Shown here in pieces: positions 1-8,780 of a DNA stretch of 64,000 nt (within the stretch, counting starts at the first letter, position 1; each line of letters opens with the position of its first letter). Below the pieces are notes generated by a model. The model was given only the letters and a program-made list of their open reading frames with translations, was not told the DNA's origin and made no database searches. Source of the stretch: JBMNCQ01 sp049366715 (GTDB lineage: Bacteria > Bacillota > Peptococcia > Peptococcales > BICA1-8); contig JBMNCQ010000009.1 in assembly GCA_049366715.1 (NCBI GenBank), positions 124,001-188,000 of the forward strand. Direction: 5' to 3'. The translations under genes were made by a program, and so were the position numbers.

Positions 1-237
1 CTGCTTAGTATTACGGTTACCGATAATGGTCCCGGAATTCCCGAGGATAAAATAGAGCATATTTTTGAGAGATTTTACAGGGTGGATTCTGAGCGGACTA
101 AGAATTTTATGAGTACCGGCCTGGGTCTGGCTATCACCAAAGAACTGATAGAAGCGCATAACGGGCAGATTTCCGTGACAAGTAAGGAAGGTGAAGGCGC
201 AGCCTTTACGATACTGCTTCCTGTTATGAGGGATTAG
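1..237 (+). CDS. Sensor histidine kinase, C-terminal fragment
   Basis: The window opens inside this gene and only the last 78 codons are present. They hold the distal half of a HATPase_c domain: the G1 box DNGPGIP (fragment residues 8-14), the FERFYRVD segment and the G2 box GLGLAI, then the usual closing beta strands ending ILLPVMRD. The sensor, HAMP and phospho-acceptor His parts lie outside the window. The stop codon is 8 bases before the response-regulator start, so this is almost certainly its cognate kinase. The signal sensed cannot be inferred. Confidence 0.95.
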   Translation: MLSITVTDNGPGIPEDKIEHIFERFYRVDSERTKNFMSTGLGLAITKELIEAHNGQISVTSKEGEGAAFTILLPVMRD

Positions 238-245
238 GAGGGGCC

Positions 246-935
246 ATGGTGAAACATATCCTGATTATTGAAGATGATTTGAATATTGCCGAATTAGAGC
301 AGGATTATCTTAATTTGAACGGGTATCGGGTGGATATCATAAATGACGGTCTCTTGGGCTTGCAAAAGGCGCTGACGGGAATCTATAATCTAATTATAGT
401 TGACTTGATGCTGCCTAAGAAGGACGGCCTGACAATAGTGAAAGAGATTCGCCAAGAATTGGAGATTCCTATTATCATTGTTTCCGCGAAAAGTGAGGAT
501 ATTGACAAAATCCGCGGATTAGGATTCGGTGCGGATGATTATCTGACCAAACCCTTTAGTCCGGCCGAATTGGTTGCCCGGATTAAATCCCATCTGAATA
601 GATATGAACGGCTGACGGGTAAACAAACCTCCGGGGGACTATTAACTTATAAGGGATTGGAGATTAACACCGCTGCCCATAAAGTTTTTATTAACGGCCA
701 GGAAGTTCAACTAACGGCTAAGGAATATGAACTTCTGATGTTTCTGGCCTCTAATCCGAATATTGTTTTCTCTAAAGACCGGCTGTTTGATTGTATCTGG
801 GGTGAGAACTACTATGGTGATACGGCCACAGTGGCTGTTCATATTCAAAGATTGAGAAAGAAAATCGAAAAAGATCCGGCAGAGCCCCAATATATAGAAA
901 CATTGTGGGGGACAGGATATCGGTTTAATTCCTGA
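246..935 (+). CDS. OmpR/PhoB-family response regulator
   Basis: A 229-residue two-domain DNA-binding response regulator. The receiver domain (about 1-118) has the acidic pocket E9-D10-D11, the phospho-acceptor D53 in VDLMLP, S80 and the conserved K102 in TKPF. A winged-helix DNA-binding domain follows (about 130-228) with the typical LTAKEYELL and YIETLWGTGYRF segments. Start: ATG at 246 behind GGAGGGG, 3 bases away; a GTG at 249 is a possible alternative. It forms an operon with the histidine kinase fragment just upstream. Target genes are unknown; the ferredoxin-like gene 71 bases downstream is a candidate. Confidence 0.96.
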   Translation: MVKHILIIEDDLNIAELEQDYLNLNGYRVDIINDGLLGLQKALTGIYNLIIVDLMLPKKDGLTIVKEIRQELEIPIIIVSAKSEDIDKIRGLGFGADDYLTKPFSPAELVARIKSHLNRYERLTGKQTSGGLLTYKGLEINTAAHKVFINGQEVQLTAKEYELLMFLASNPNIVFSKDRLFDCIWGENYYGDTATVAVHIQRLRKKIEKDPAEPQYIETLWGTGYRFNS

Positions 936-1006
936 AACAGGTAAATTGTTAAGTTGGGTTTACCGAAGAAGGAAGTAGTACCCGGAGAAGGAGTTGTTTA
1001 ATAAAT

Positions 1007-1894
1007 ATGTTTTATCTGGCGGCTATTCTTTTGTCCTTAGTGTTACTGCTTTTGTGGGCGGAAAGGGGGCGGTTTCTGCAAAAATCAACGTTAGCTTCCT
1101 GGAGTGAGCATGGCTTGCAGAATATTACGAAGTTTTTACATATGTATGTGTATGCCAGGTGGCCTGATAAATATCTGCACGCAGTCAGGATTCTGCTTCC
1201 CGGTGCGGCTAAAAAAAATAGCGCAGGCCTGGCCGACGGCTATCATGCCAAAATACTGACCCCGGATTTAGCCAGGAAGATCATTAAAATTAATAAAAGT
1301 ATACCTGTTCAAGATTTAGAACAGGTCATTCCCTATCCGGCAGCCAGAAAAATTGTGCTGGATCATCCTCTGGATATTGCTGTGCTGGAATGCCCGTGCA
1401 GAGCATCGTCCCCCCATCCTTGTTCTCCCTCTATGGTATGTATGATCATAGGCCGGCCTTTTACCGATTTTATCCTGGAACATCATCCCCATAAATCGAA
1501 AAGATTAACCGGGGAGGAAGCCTTGGCGCTTTTGGAAGAGGTCCATCAAAAGGGCTGTGTTCATTCGGCATTTTTTAAGGAAGCCTGTCTGGACCGATTT
1601 TATGTCATCTGTAATTGCTGTAAGTGTTGTTGTCTTGGTTTGGAAGCCATGGTTAAACACGGAGTACCGATCATGGCCCCCTCAGGCTTTGCAGCCCGTA
1701 TCAATGAAGAATTATGCATCGGATGCGGGGCATGTATGGCTAAATGCCCTTTTGAGGCAGTAACGGGTTCATATGAAATAATGAAGGAAAAATGCATGGG
1801 CTGCGGAGTATGCCTAACGGCCTGCACAAGAAAAGCCATTGTTTTAGAAAGAGATGAGACGAAGGGCATACCCCTGGATGTAAGCCTACTTTAA
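1007..1894 (+). CDS. Cysteine-rich membrane-anchored 4Fe-4S protein
   Basis: A 295-residue protein with one N-terminal membrane segment (about 2-18). Three cysteine-rich parts follow: ECPCRAS...PCSPSMVC near residues 128-146, CNCCKCCCLG near 203-212, and two ferredoxin repeats, CIGCGACMAKCP (about 238-249) and CMGCGVCLTAC (about 264-274). The last two should bind two 4Fe-4S clusters. The first two resemble extra cysteine patches in uncharacterised ferredoxins of anaerobic Clostridia and may hold another cluster. The role is inferred to be membrane-associated electron transfer; the partner is unknown. RBS AAGGAG at 988-993. The 3' end overlaps the convergent gene by 9 bases. Confidence 0.8.
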   Translation: MFYLAAILLSLVLLLLWAERGRFLQKSTLASWSEHGLQNITKFLHMYVYARWPDKYLHAVRILLPGAAKKNSAGLADGYHAKILTPDLARKIIKINKSIPVQDLEQVIPYPAARKIVLDHPLDIAVLECPCRASSPHPCSPSMVCMIIGRPFTDFILEHHPHKSKRLTGEEALALLEEVHQKGCVHSAFFKEACLDRFYVICNCCKCCCLGLEAMVKHGVPIMAPSGFAARINEELCIGCGACMAKCPFEAVTGSYEIMKEKCMGCGVCLTACTRKAIVLERDETKGIPLDVSLL

Positions 1895-2989
1895 AAGCAA
1901 GACGGCTGTAACAGGATTATGGTCACTATAGGCAAATTCCAGTTTGTGACCTGTGACTTCTAAAACCTGGACGTTGGAAGATACGAGGAATCCGTCTATA
2001 ACTACTCTGAAATTAACGCCCTTAACATAGGGTTTGCCGTTGGTTCTGACGGTAGGGATATTTTTATCGGCGACCCATTTGAAACCGGTTGGAATGAAAT
2101 CAGCGGGTAAATTCCGGAGCCAAAAAGGCCAGTTCTGAGTAGTGGCAAATAATTTAGGGTCGGTTCCCGGCAGGACATGATTCCAATCTCCTCCTACGAT
2201 TACATAGTTGCCTTCCGCAGATTCTTTGGTAATATACTTTTGGAGGAAGGTTAACTGTTGCTTTCTGATTTTCCCTCCTTCGTCAAAAGCAGACAGATGT
2301 GTATTGATTAAAACAAGCTCAGAACCGTTTTCAACAGGTATTCTGTTTTCAACAAAACAGCGGTCCAGGTCAAAAATCTGCCGCGGCCACGGCTCCCTGC
2401 CGGGGTATTGATAGCGGGTACTGGAAATCGTTTGATAACCGGTGAAAGTGGCTATTCCCGAGTATACCGAGCCCATAGGATTAAGGAGGGGCACCGGTAC
2501 CCACTGTACGTTATAGTTAGGGCCAAAAGTCCAGCTATAGTCCGGCAGTGCTTTTTTCAGACAGGCCAGTTGGTCTGTGTAAAAGCTGCGGGAGGCCTTG
2601 ATATCAACTTCTTGCAGGATAATAATATCCGGGATGTTCCTGACTAAAAAGCCGGTTATTTCCCGGAGGTTTTTGAGTGTTTGCTCCCGGCTCCGGGAAC
2701 GGGACATTTTACCGCCGTCCATAAAGAAATCCTGATCTTTATCTAAACCTGCATAGCCAATATTAAAGGTCATGATCGTAAAAGGGGCATTTATTTTTAA
2801 GATTGCTTTCTGGCTGTTTCCGGTAGTTAAGGTAACGGCAGATTGAGGGTTGTAGTCGGTAAGGGTCATGTATGCTAAAAAAATTGCTAAAAGTAAAAGA
2901 ATAATAACAGGTATTAACTTTATCCTGGCCAAGAAAATCCGTAATCCCGGGGGATTAGGGGTTCTTTTTTTGAGGGAGACATGATTCAT
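1886..2989 (-). CDS. Endonuclease/exonuclease/phosphatase-family protein, membrane-anchored
   Basis: A 367-residue protein with an N-terminal basic stretch and one membrane segment (about 26-45), then an EEP-fold hydrolase domain. Visible motifs are MTFNIGYAG (first strand), ILQEVD with the metal-binding Glu, NTHLSA, VGGDWNH and the C-terminal YSDHNPV with the catalytic Asp-His. Family members cleave phosphodiester bonds in nucleic acids, lipids or inositides. The N-terminal anchor suggests the catalytic domain faces outside, so nucleic acid or phospholipid degradation is possible, but the substrate cannot be read from sequence. Start: ATG behind GGAG at 7-8 bases. Confidence 0.82.
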   Translation of the reverse strand: MNHVSLKKRTPNPPGLRIFLARIKLIPVIILLLLAIFLAYMTLTDYNPQSAVTLTTGNSQKAILKINAPFTIMTFNIGYAGLDKDQDFFMDGGKMSRSRSREQTLKNLREITGFLVRNIPDIIILQEVDIKASRSFYTDQLACLKKALPDYSWTFGPNYNVQWVPVPLLNPMGSVYSGIATFTGYQTISSTRYQYPGREPWPRQIFDLDRCFVENRIPVENGSELVLINTHLSAFDEGGKIRKQQLTFLQKYITKESAEGNYVIVGGDWNHVLPGTDPKLFATTQNWPFWLRNLPADFIPTGFKWVADKNIPTVRTNGKPYVKGVNFRVVIDGFLVSSNVQVLEVTGHKLEFAYSDHNPVTAVLLLK

Positions 2990-3085
2990 GTTGTTGCTCC
3001 TTTAAAAGGTAATAGAAAAAAACTCCGCTTTACATTATATGATATTTAGGAGTGGAGAGTTCATATTATTACCTTTTAGCAGGAG

Positions 3086-4927
3086 TTAAAGAGGCAGCAT
3101 TTCAAGTATTTCCAGGGCAATTTGTATCTTTAACCTTTGGGCATAATCATTGAGGTCAATAGCTAATATTTCTTCAATTCTCTTTAATCTGTAGCTTAAC
3201 GTATTTCCGTGAATCAGGAGTTTGTCCCGTGTATAAGACCAGTTGCCGTTACTTTTGATATATAAAGATAATGTTTCTAAGAATTCCTTTTGAGAATTAT
3301 TGGGGTAAGTGAGCAAAGGACCCAGAATATTTTCTGCAAAATTTTCCAGAACAAGCGGATCGTTGTTTAATAATAATTTCTTAATCTCCAGTTCCTCGTA
3401 AAAGACGATGTAGTTATGGGTATAAATTTTCCGGCCGATCTTTAAAGCCTGCAGGCTGTTTTGAAAGGCGTGGGAGAACGCAAAGATATCTGCAAAAGGG
3501 TTGCTGATGCCCGCTGCGATGTTTAGTTTGCTGTAATCGGTACTTGCTATGATCTGCCGGTTAAACATAATTCTTGAGATGGTTTCCCTGCTTAAATTTT
3601 CTCTGGTAATCTTATTTAACTCTAAGATAAAAATAATATAATTGGCCCTGATCATGGAAATGGTGTTGGGGAAGAAATTCAGGATATATTTAGAGAGAAA
3701 ATCATAAAGGATTTTCTGGATATTGATAAATTTGTAGCTCTTGTGTATTGCACCATTACCGATTTCCAGGATGATGATCTGATGTTCTTTCTCGGTATTA
3801 AGACCATATCTCTGCGTACATTTTAACAGGTATTCCCGGTCATAGTTATTAATTAAATTATCTAAAAAGTCTCCCTTCAGCTTTAGCTCCATTTCTTCAA
3901 TTTCATTTATTTTTAACAGCTCCAGGGCCAGAACAGTAAGGCCCCTTTCTACGGTGATATTATCCAGTTCGGAATCCAGCGGGTCTTTACTGATTATTCC
4001 CAGCCAGCCTAAATTCTCTTTACTCACAATAATGGGGTAAAGAAAAAGAAAATCTTCAGCAGCCGGGAAGCGGAATTCGCTCTTGGTTAGTTTTTTCATG
4101 GCCTGGGATATCTGCCCCCTGTTTTTTTTGATGACGGCCAGAGGGGTCCCTCTTTCCAAGGTATAATTTTTTATGTTATATAGTAAGTCGAAAATAACCA
4201 GATCTTTATTTAAGATATTAGCCAGCTCGACGATAATATCCTGGATGGAACGACCTTCCAGAACCATGGCTGTAAGCTTATTATGCAGCTGGGTGGAAAA
4301 TTGGTATTCATTACGCTGTTTTTCAATTATTTTATTGTAATTCTGCAAATTTATATTATTCAATATTTCCTTTTCGTAATTAATGGCGTTATTGAGGGCC
4401 AGAGCAGCATATACTGAAATAGATTTTAAAAAGTCCAGATCGTCATCACTTAAAGGATTATTATTACTCAAATTATCTATGACGATCACACCAATACATT
4501 TTTCGCCGAAAACTAAAGGACAGCAAATACAACTGTTGATTTGAGGGAAGAGAGTGTGATAGGTATAGCTGATTAATTCCTGGTTTTCGCCGCTCATGGT
4601 AGCTATAGCATGCTTAATCTGGACCGGGTTACGGAAAATCATAGGTCTTTTCTGATAAAAGGTAATACTGGTCATGGACTCATTGGGTTTTAGCTTTACA
4701 TGGTCACATTCCTTTGCAAAGCCTACAGATGAACGTACTTCCAGGAGTTGCGTCTCTTCATTATAGAGAAAAATAATCCCTGCATCTGCACCATTTATGT
4801 AGTGCAGGCACTGCTTGATTAAACTATTCAGAATATAGTTAATATCCTGAGTAGAATTTAAAAGCTCCGAGGCGTTCAGAAGGGCTTTTTGTTTTTCCAC
4901 TTTATTCATTAAACTTGTAATCGGCAT
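3086..4927 (-). CDS. PucR-family transcriptional regulator with GAF domain
   Basis: A 613-residue regulator. An N-terminal GAF-type sensor (about 15-170: ASELLNSTQDINYILN...CCPLVFGEKCIGVIVIDNLS) is followed by a coiled linker, a middle region resembling a degenerate GGDEF/CdaR domain, and a C-terminal PucR helix-turn-helix (WSYTRDKLLIHGNTLSYRLKR). A longer reading from 5026 exists, but GAGGGTGG stands 5 bases before the ATG at 4927, so I place the start there. PucR proteins control purine or amino-acid-derivative catabolism. It is divergent from an amidohydrolase/transporter operon, its likely target. The ligand is unknown. Confidence 0.88.
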   Translation of the reverse strand: MPITSLMNKVEKQKALLNASELLNSTQDINYILNSLIKQCLHYINGADAGIIFLYNEETQLLEVRSSVGFAKECDHVKLKPNESMTSITFYQKRPMIFRNPVQIKHAIATMSGENQELISYTYHTLFPQINSCICCPLVFGEKCIGVIVIDNLSNNNPLSDDDLDFLKSISVYAALALNNAINYEKEILNNINLQNYNKIIEKQRNEYQFSTQLHNKLTAMVLEGRSIQDIIVELANILNKDLVIFDLLYNIKNYTLERGTPLAVIKKNRGQISQAMKKLTKSEFRFPAAEDFLFLYPIIVSKENLGWLGIISKDPLDSELDNITVERGLTVLALELLKINEIEEMELKLKGDFLDNLINNYDREYLLKCTQRYGLNTEKEHQIIILEIGNGAIHKSYKFINIQKILYDFLSKYILNFFPNTISMIRANYIIFILELNKITRENLSRETISRIMFNRQIIASTDYSKLNIAAGISNPFADIFAFSHAFQNSLQALKIGRKIYTHNYIVFYEELEIKKLLLNNDPLVLENFAENILGPLLTYPNNSQKEFLETLSLYIKSNGNWSYTRDKLLIHGNTLSYRLKRIEEILAIDLNDYAQRLKIQIALEILEMLPL

Positions 4928-5043
4928 AAAACCACCCTCGTTGTTATATAACAAAAATATTTTCCAAACTTTGGTTATAACACCATAGGTTATTATTAAG
5001 ATAATTGATAAAATAAAAAAAATCAATATTTATAGGAGAAGTT
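4928..5043. promoter_or_regulatory. Divergent promoter region with palindromic operator candidates
   Basis: The 116 bases between the PucR-type regulator and the amidohydrolase operon hold a perfect 14-bp palindrome, TTGTTATATAACAA (4941-4954), and a related 8-bp palindrome, GTTATAAC (4974-4981). Both contain GTTAT/ATAAC half-sites, about 20 bp apart centre to centre, as expected for two dimer sites of one regulator. A further GGTTAT occurs just after. RBS AGGAGAA precedes the + strand start at 5044. Confidence 0.5.
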
Positions 5044-6279
5044 ATGAAGACAAATTTAGCCAGAATTATTAAAGATTTTGAAATACTGTCCGGTTTCACA
5101 GCGACACCTGGTCAGGGACTGACCAGGCTTACTTTTTCACAAGAGGATAGGAAGGCCCGGGAATATATTAAAGAGCAGCTAGCCTCTTTAGGGCTAGCGG
5201 TAAGGGAAGATGCCGCCGGTTCGATAATTGCCAGGATTGAGGGAAGTGTGAAGGGCCCCGTTGTTTTAGTTGGTTCCCATTTTGATTCTGTAAAGAACGG
5301 AGGTGAGTTTGACGGCCAAGCAGGTGTAATCGCTGCTCTGGAAACGGCCAGAGTGATCGTAGAAAACGGAATTAAAACGAATTATCCCCTGGAAATTGTG
5401 GCCTTAGTAGAAGAGGAAGGAGGAGGGTTCGGAGCCGGGTTATATGGCAGCAGAGCCATGGCGGGATTAGTTACCGTGGAACAGCTTCAAAACAATAAAA
5501 ATGCCGCAGGCCAATCTATGTACGATGCGATGCGGGAGTTTGGTTTTAACCCGGATAATATCTCTGCTGCTAAGAGGTGTAAAGAAGAATTAAGAGCTTT
5601 TATTGAGATGCATATTGAACAAGGTCCTGTATTAGAGAAATACAAGCAGCAAATAGGAATTGTTGAGTTTATTGTGGGGATTCACCAGTTAAAGATAAGA
5701 GTCTCGGGAAGACCGGACCATGCAGGCACAACTCCTATGGACATGCGGGCCGATGCTTTGGATACAGCCGCCAGGGTAATCGCTCAGATTAGCAAAATCG
5801 CCCAAAAGGCCGGACATGATACGGTAGCAACAGTTGGAACTTTAAGTCTTAAACCGGGCGCTCCGAACATTGTTCCGGCGGAAGTATTATTTACCGTTGA
5901 TATTAGGTCTCCCCAGATACAAAGTATCTACGCTGTCAAAGGTCAGATCTGTGGTCTGCTCCAAGAAATAACGCACGAGACTGGTGTTCGGTATGAAGTA
6001 GTTCCGGTTATAGAGATTGATCCTGTTCAGCTTAATCCGCAGATTATTTCCGGTATTGAAGACAAATGTAAGATGCTTAATTACTCATCCAGGAAAATGG
6101 TCAGCGGGGCAGGTCACGATGCCATGATTATGGCCGGTTTAACTGATGTGGGGCTGATTTTTGTACCCAGTAAAGAGGGCAGGAGTCACTGCCCGGAAGA
6201 ATGGACCGCTTATGAAGATGTCCAAAAGGGGATCGAAATCGTTTTAAATACGGTTCTGGATATTGCCCAAATAAATTAA
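5044..6279 (+). CDS. M20-family N-carbamoyl-L-amino-acid hydrolase / allantoate amidohydrolase
   Basis: A 411-residue metal-dependent amidohydrolase of the AllC/carbamoylase group. Predicted di-metal ligands are in place: H79 (GSHFDS), D90 (GGEFDG), E125 (EEEGGGFG), H190 (EMHIEQGP) and H358 (GAGHDA). The dimerisation-domain motif GRPDHAGTTP is at about 222-231. Family members hydrolyse N-carbamoyl amino acids or allantoate, releasing ammonia and CO2. It is the first gene of an operon with a transporter and a second M20 enzyme (14- and 24-base gaps) under a divergent PucR-type regulator. This context fits uptake and breakdown of an N-carbamoyl or ureido compound. Allantoate versus carbamoyl amino acid cannot be decided. 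Confidence 0.88.
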   Translation: MKTNLARIIKDFEILSGFTATPGQGLTRLTFSQEDRKAREYIKEQLASLGLAVREDAAGSIIARIEGSVKGPVVLVGSHFDSVKNGGEFDGQAGVIAALETARVIVENGIKTNYPLEIVALVEEEGGGFGAGLYGSRAMAGLVTVEQLQNNKNAAGQSMYDAMREFGFNPDNISAAKRCKEELRAFIEMHIEQGPVLEKYKQQIGIVEFIVGIHQLKIRVSGRPDHAGTTPMDMRADALDTAARVIAQISKIAQKAGHDTVATVGTLSLKPGAPNIVPAEVLFTVDIRSPQIQSIYAVKGQICGLLQEITHETGVRYEVVPVIEIDPVQLNPQIISGIEDKCKMLNYSSRKMVSGAGHDAMIMAGLTDVGLIFVPSKEGRSHCPEEWTAYEDVQKGIEIVLNTVLDIAQIN

Positions 6280-6293
6280 AAGGAGGACTTTTT

Positions 6294-7484
6294 ATGACCT
6301 TGAGTGTAATTGCAGCTTTTGCGATAATATTGGTTATCCTGGCTGTAGGTGAGTTTGTATCTATCATCACGAAAGCTTTTGTTCCCTCGGTTTTTGTATC
6401 CGCTTTATTATTTTTATTTGGTTTTTGGACTTTTTTACCCGCTGATCTTATTGTACAGGGATCTTTCGCGACACCCGTAGTGTATTTAGCAATGTATTTG
6501 CTTCTTACCCATATGGGTACCCTGATGAGTGTCAGGGAGCTTCTGTCCCAATGGAGGACTGTTTTAATCGCCTTGGCCGGAAATATTGGTATTTGTATCG
6601 TGGCTTTAACCATTGGCAGAATTTTTTTTGGCTGGCAGAATGTTATTGCCGCCACCCCTCCGCTAACAGGAGGAGTAGTTGCTTCCATCTTGATGTCCAA
6701 TGCTGCTAATGAGAAAGGTCTGGCGGCTGTGGCCGTCTTAGCAACATGCACATATATTATGCAAGGATTTTTCGGCTATCCCGTTACTGCCTGGATGCTG
6801 AAAAAAGAAGGCCAGAGGCTGGTAAATCTACTGAGAACAGGTCAGGTTACCAGCGAACAGAAACCTAAGTCCCTGGGTGCAATGGCAGTTGAAAAGAAAA
6901 GCAAATATCAAATATTTCCGCCCCTTCCGGAGCGGTTCAGAACAACTTATGCTATTCTGCTTAAGCTGGGCCTGGTAGCCTGGCTGGCTTTCCTGGCTGC
7001 TCCGATAACTCATGTCAACGTATTTGTCTTATGTTTAATATTCGGGGTAATCGGCAGGGAAATAGGTTTTTTAGAGCCTCAGGCTTTGAATAAGGCCAAT
7101 GCTTTCGGCTGGTTGATGACAGCATTGATGGCTTTCATCTTTGCTAATTTAGCCCAGGCTACTCCGGAAATGTTGGTGCAAATTGTCGGACCGTTATTTG
7201 GGCTGATTATCATTGGTATTATCGGAATGGCTATTTTTTCCATGCTGGTGGGAAAGCTTCTCGGATACTCAAAGGAAATGGCCTTTTCTATCGCGATGAC
7301 AGCTCTGTATGGTTTCCCGGCAGACTATATTTTAACAATTGAAGCGGTAAAATCAGTTACAGGAAGTGATGAGGAATATGAATATGCCATTAATAATATG
7401 CTTCCTAAAATGCTGGTTGGTGGTTTTACTACCGTAACCATTACTTCGGTAGTACTGGCAGGCTTCTTTGTTAAATTATTATAA
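6294..7484 (+). CDS. Polytopic transporter, sodium:glutamate symporter-like
   Basis: A 396-residue integral membrane protein with about 10-11 predicted segments and a central hydrophilic loop (about 175-215). It distantly recalls ESS/GltS sodium:glutamate symporters, for example the glycine-rich loop TPPLTGGVVASILMSNA (about 121-137) and a pseudo-repeat with YGFPADY near residue 340. It lies between two M20 amidohydrolases in one operon, so it probably imports their substrate or a related amino acid. RBS AAAGGAGG, 9 bases before ATG. The family assignment is tentative; the role as a transporter is firmer. Confidence 0.65.
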   Translation: MTLSVIAAFAIILVILAVGEFVSIITKAFVPSVFVSALLFLFGFWTFLPADLIVQGSFATPVVYLAMYLLLTHMGTLMSVRELLSQWRTVLIALAGNIGICIVALTIGRIFFGWQNVIAATPPLTGGVVASILMSNAANEKGLAAVAVLATCTYIMQGFFGYPVTAWMLKKEGQRLVNLLRTGQVTSEQKPKSLGAMAVEKKSKYQIFPPLPERFRTTYAILLKLGLVAWLAFLAAPITHVNVFVLCLIFGVIGREIGFLEPQALNKANAFGWLMTALMAFIFANLAQATPEMLVQIVGPLFGLIIIGIIGMAIFSMLVGKLLGYSKEMAFSIAMTALYGFPADYILTIEAVKSVTGSDEEYEYAINNMLPKMLVGGFTTVTITSVVLAGFFVKLL

Positions 7485-7508
7485 TTTAGAGAAAGAAGTG
7501 GTTGAACA

Positions 7509-8669
7509 GTGGTCAAAAATCTTGCGGAAAAGTATCATGATTTTATTGTTGCCTTAAGAAGAGAGTTTCATATGCACCCCGAGCCCAGTTTTAAGGAATT
7601 CAGGACATCGCAAAGAATCAAAGAAGAACTTGAAGCTCTGGGTATTCCTTTTGAAACTGTAGGGGAAACAGGGGTAGTCGGTGTCGTCCGGGGTGAGCAG
7701 CCTGGTAAGACTATTGCTCTCAGAGCTGATATGGATGCTTTAGAACTGCAGGAAAGCAATGATATTGAGTATAAATCCAAGCAGGACGGCTATATGCACG
7801 GTTGCGGGCATGATGCCCATACGGCAATGCTGCTGGGAGCAGGTAAGATACTTAATGAAGTTAAAGAATCTTTGCAGGGGAAAGTTAAGTTAATTTTTCA
7901 GCCTGCCGAAGAGGTCGCACTGGGCGCTAAAATGATGGTAGAGGCAGGGGTTTTGGAAGATGTTGACGAGACTTTTGCCATTCATGTCTGGGCTAATCTT
8001 CCGGCAGGACAGATTTCTGTCGATCCGGGGCCGCGGATGGCCGCTACCGATGTGTTTAAATTAATCTTTACAGGAAAAGGCGGGCATGGTTCCGCACCTC
8101 ATGAGGGTATTGATGCCATAGTTGCCGCTTCGTCTTTTGTTATGAATGTGCAGTCTATTGTTTCCCGGGAGATAAGTCCTCTGGATTCTGTTGTGGTCAG
8201 TGTCGGTATTTTTAATTCCGGCACCAGGTTTAATGTTATTGCTTCGGAGGCTTATTTGGAAGGCGGTACCCGTTATTTTTCCAGGGAAATGGCAGCAACA
8301 ATCCCTCAAATGATTGAGCGGATTGCGCAAAATACAGCTGCTGCTTACCGGGCGGAAGTTAAATTTGAATATATTTATGGTACGCCCCCCTGTATTAATC
8401 ATGAGGCAAGCGCAGCCAGAGCCGCCGCTTCCGTCAAAAAATTATTTGGAGAAGAGGCGGTGGTATCCCAGGAAAAAGTAACCGGTGGAGAGGACTTTGC
8501 CTTTTTTGTAGAGAAGATACCCGGAGCAATCGCATTCTTAGGGTGCAAAAATCCGCAAAAGCAGGCTGATTTTCCCCATCATCATCCCCGGTTCAATATT
8601 GATGAAGATGTATTGTCCCGGGGAGCCGCTCTTTATGCTCAATATGCACTGGACTATTTAAATAATTAG
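7509..8669 (+). CDS. M20-family amidohydrolase (N-acyl-amino-acid / hippurate hydrolase type)
   Basis: A 386-residue M20D-type peptidase/aminoacylase. Motifs: ALRADMDALEL (69-79), MHGCGHDAHTAML with ligands C98 and H100, FQPAEE with E133/E134, H158 (AIHVW), the lid-domain motif GKGGHGSAPHEG, and GGEDFAFF near the C-terminus. The family removes acyl groups from N-acyl amino acids or related amides. Start: GTG at 7509, the first codon after a weak GAAAGAAG. It is third in the operon driven from the PucR-controlled promoter, so it probably finishes degradation of a substituted amino acid begun by the first enzyme. Exact substrate unknown. Confidence 0.88.
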   Translation: MVKNLAEKYHDFIVALRREFHMHPEPSFKEFRTSQRIKEELEALGIPFETVGETGVVGVVRGEQPGKTIALRADMDALELQESNDIEYKSKQDGYMHGCGHDAHTAMLLGAGKILNEVKESLQGKVKLIFQPAEEVALGAKMMVEAGVLEDVDETFAIHVWANLPAGQISVDPGPRMAATDVFKLIFTGKGGHGSAPHEGIDAIVAASSFVMNVQSIVSREISPLDSVVVSVGIFNSGTRFNVIASEAYLEGGTRYFSREMAATIPQMIERIAQNTAAAYRAEVKFEYIYGTPPCINHEASAARAAASVKKLFGEEAVVSQEKVTGGEDFAFFVEKIPGAIAFLGCKNPQKQADFPHHHPRFNIDEDVLSRGAALYAQYALDYLNN

Positions 8670-8689
8670 GTTTTTGTCCGGATTTAAAA

Positions 8690-8720
8690 GCAGCAGGTAT
8701 TCATTTTGAATACCTGCTGC
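8690..8720 (+). terminator. Stem-loop ending the amidohydrolase operon
   Basis: Perfect 14-bp stem, GCAGCAGGTATTCA at 8690-8703 pairing with 8707-8720 across a TTT loop. No strong T-run follows on the + strand (TTTT follows on the other strand), so it may act mainly as a 3' processing stem or with the second hairpin. Confidence 0.6.
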
Positions 8721-8737
8721 CAAATTAGTGGAAATCC

Positions 8738-8770
8738 AAAAGATAAAGAGCTTGTCGTGATGACAAGCTC
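8738..8770 (-). terminator. Terminator of the RlpA-like gene
   Basis: GAGCTTGTC (8748-8756) pairs with GACAAGCTC (8762-8770). Read on the - strand it is followed by a T-rich tract (CTTTATCTTTTGG), 10 bases after the stop of the - strand gene. Confidence 0.75.
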
Positions 8771-8780
8771 CTCTAAATAT

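Noticed and set aside
6128..6751. 207-residue frame on the - strand
   Set aside because: It lies across the coding regions of the amidohydrolase and transporter, with no RBS or recognisable domain.
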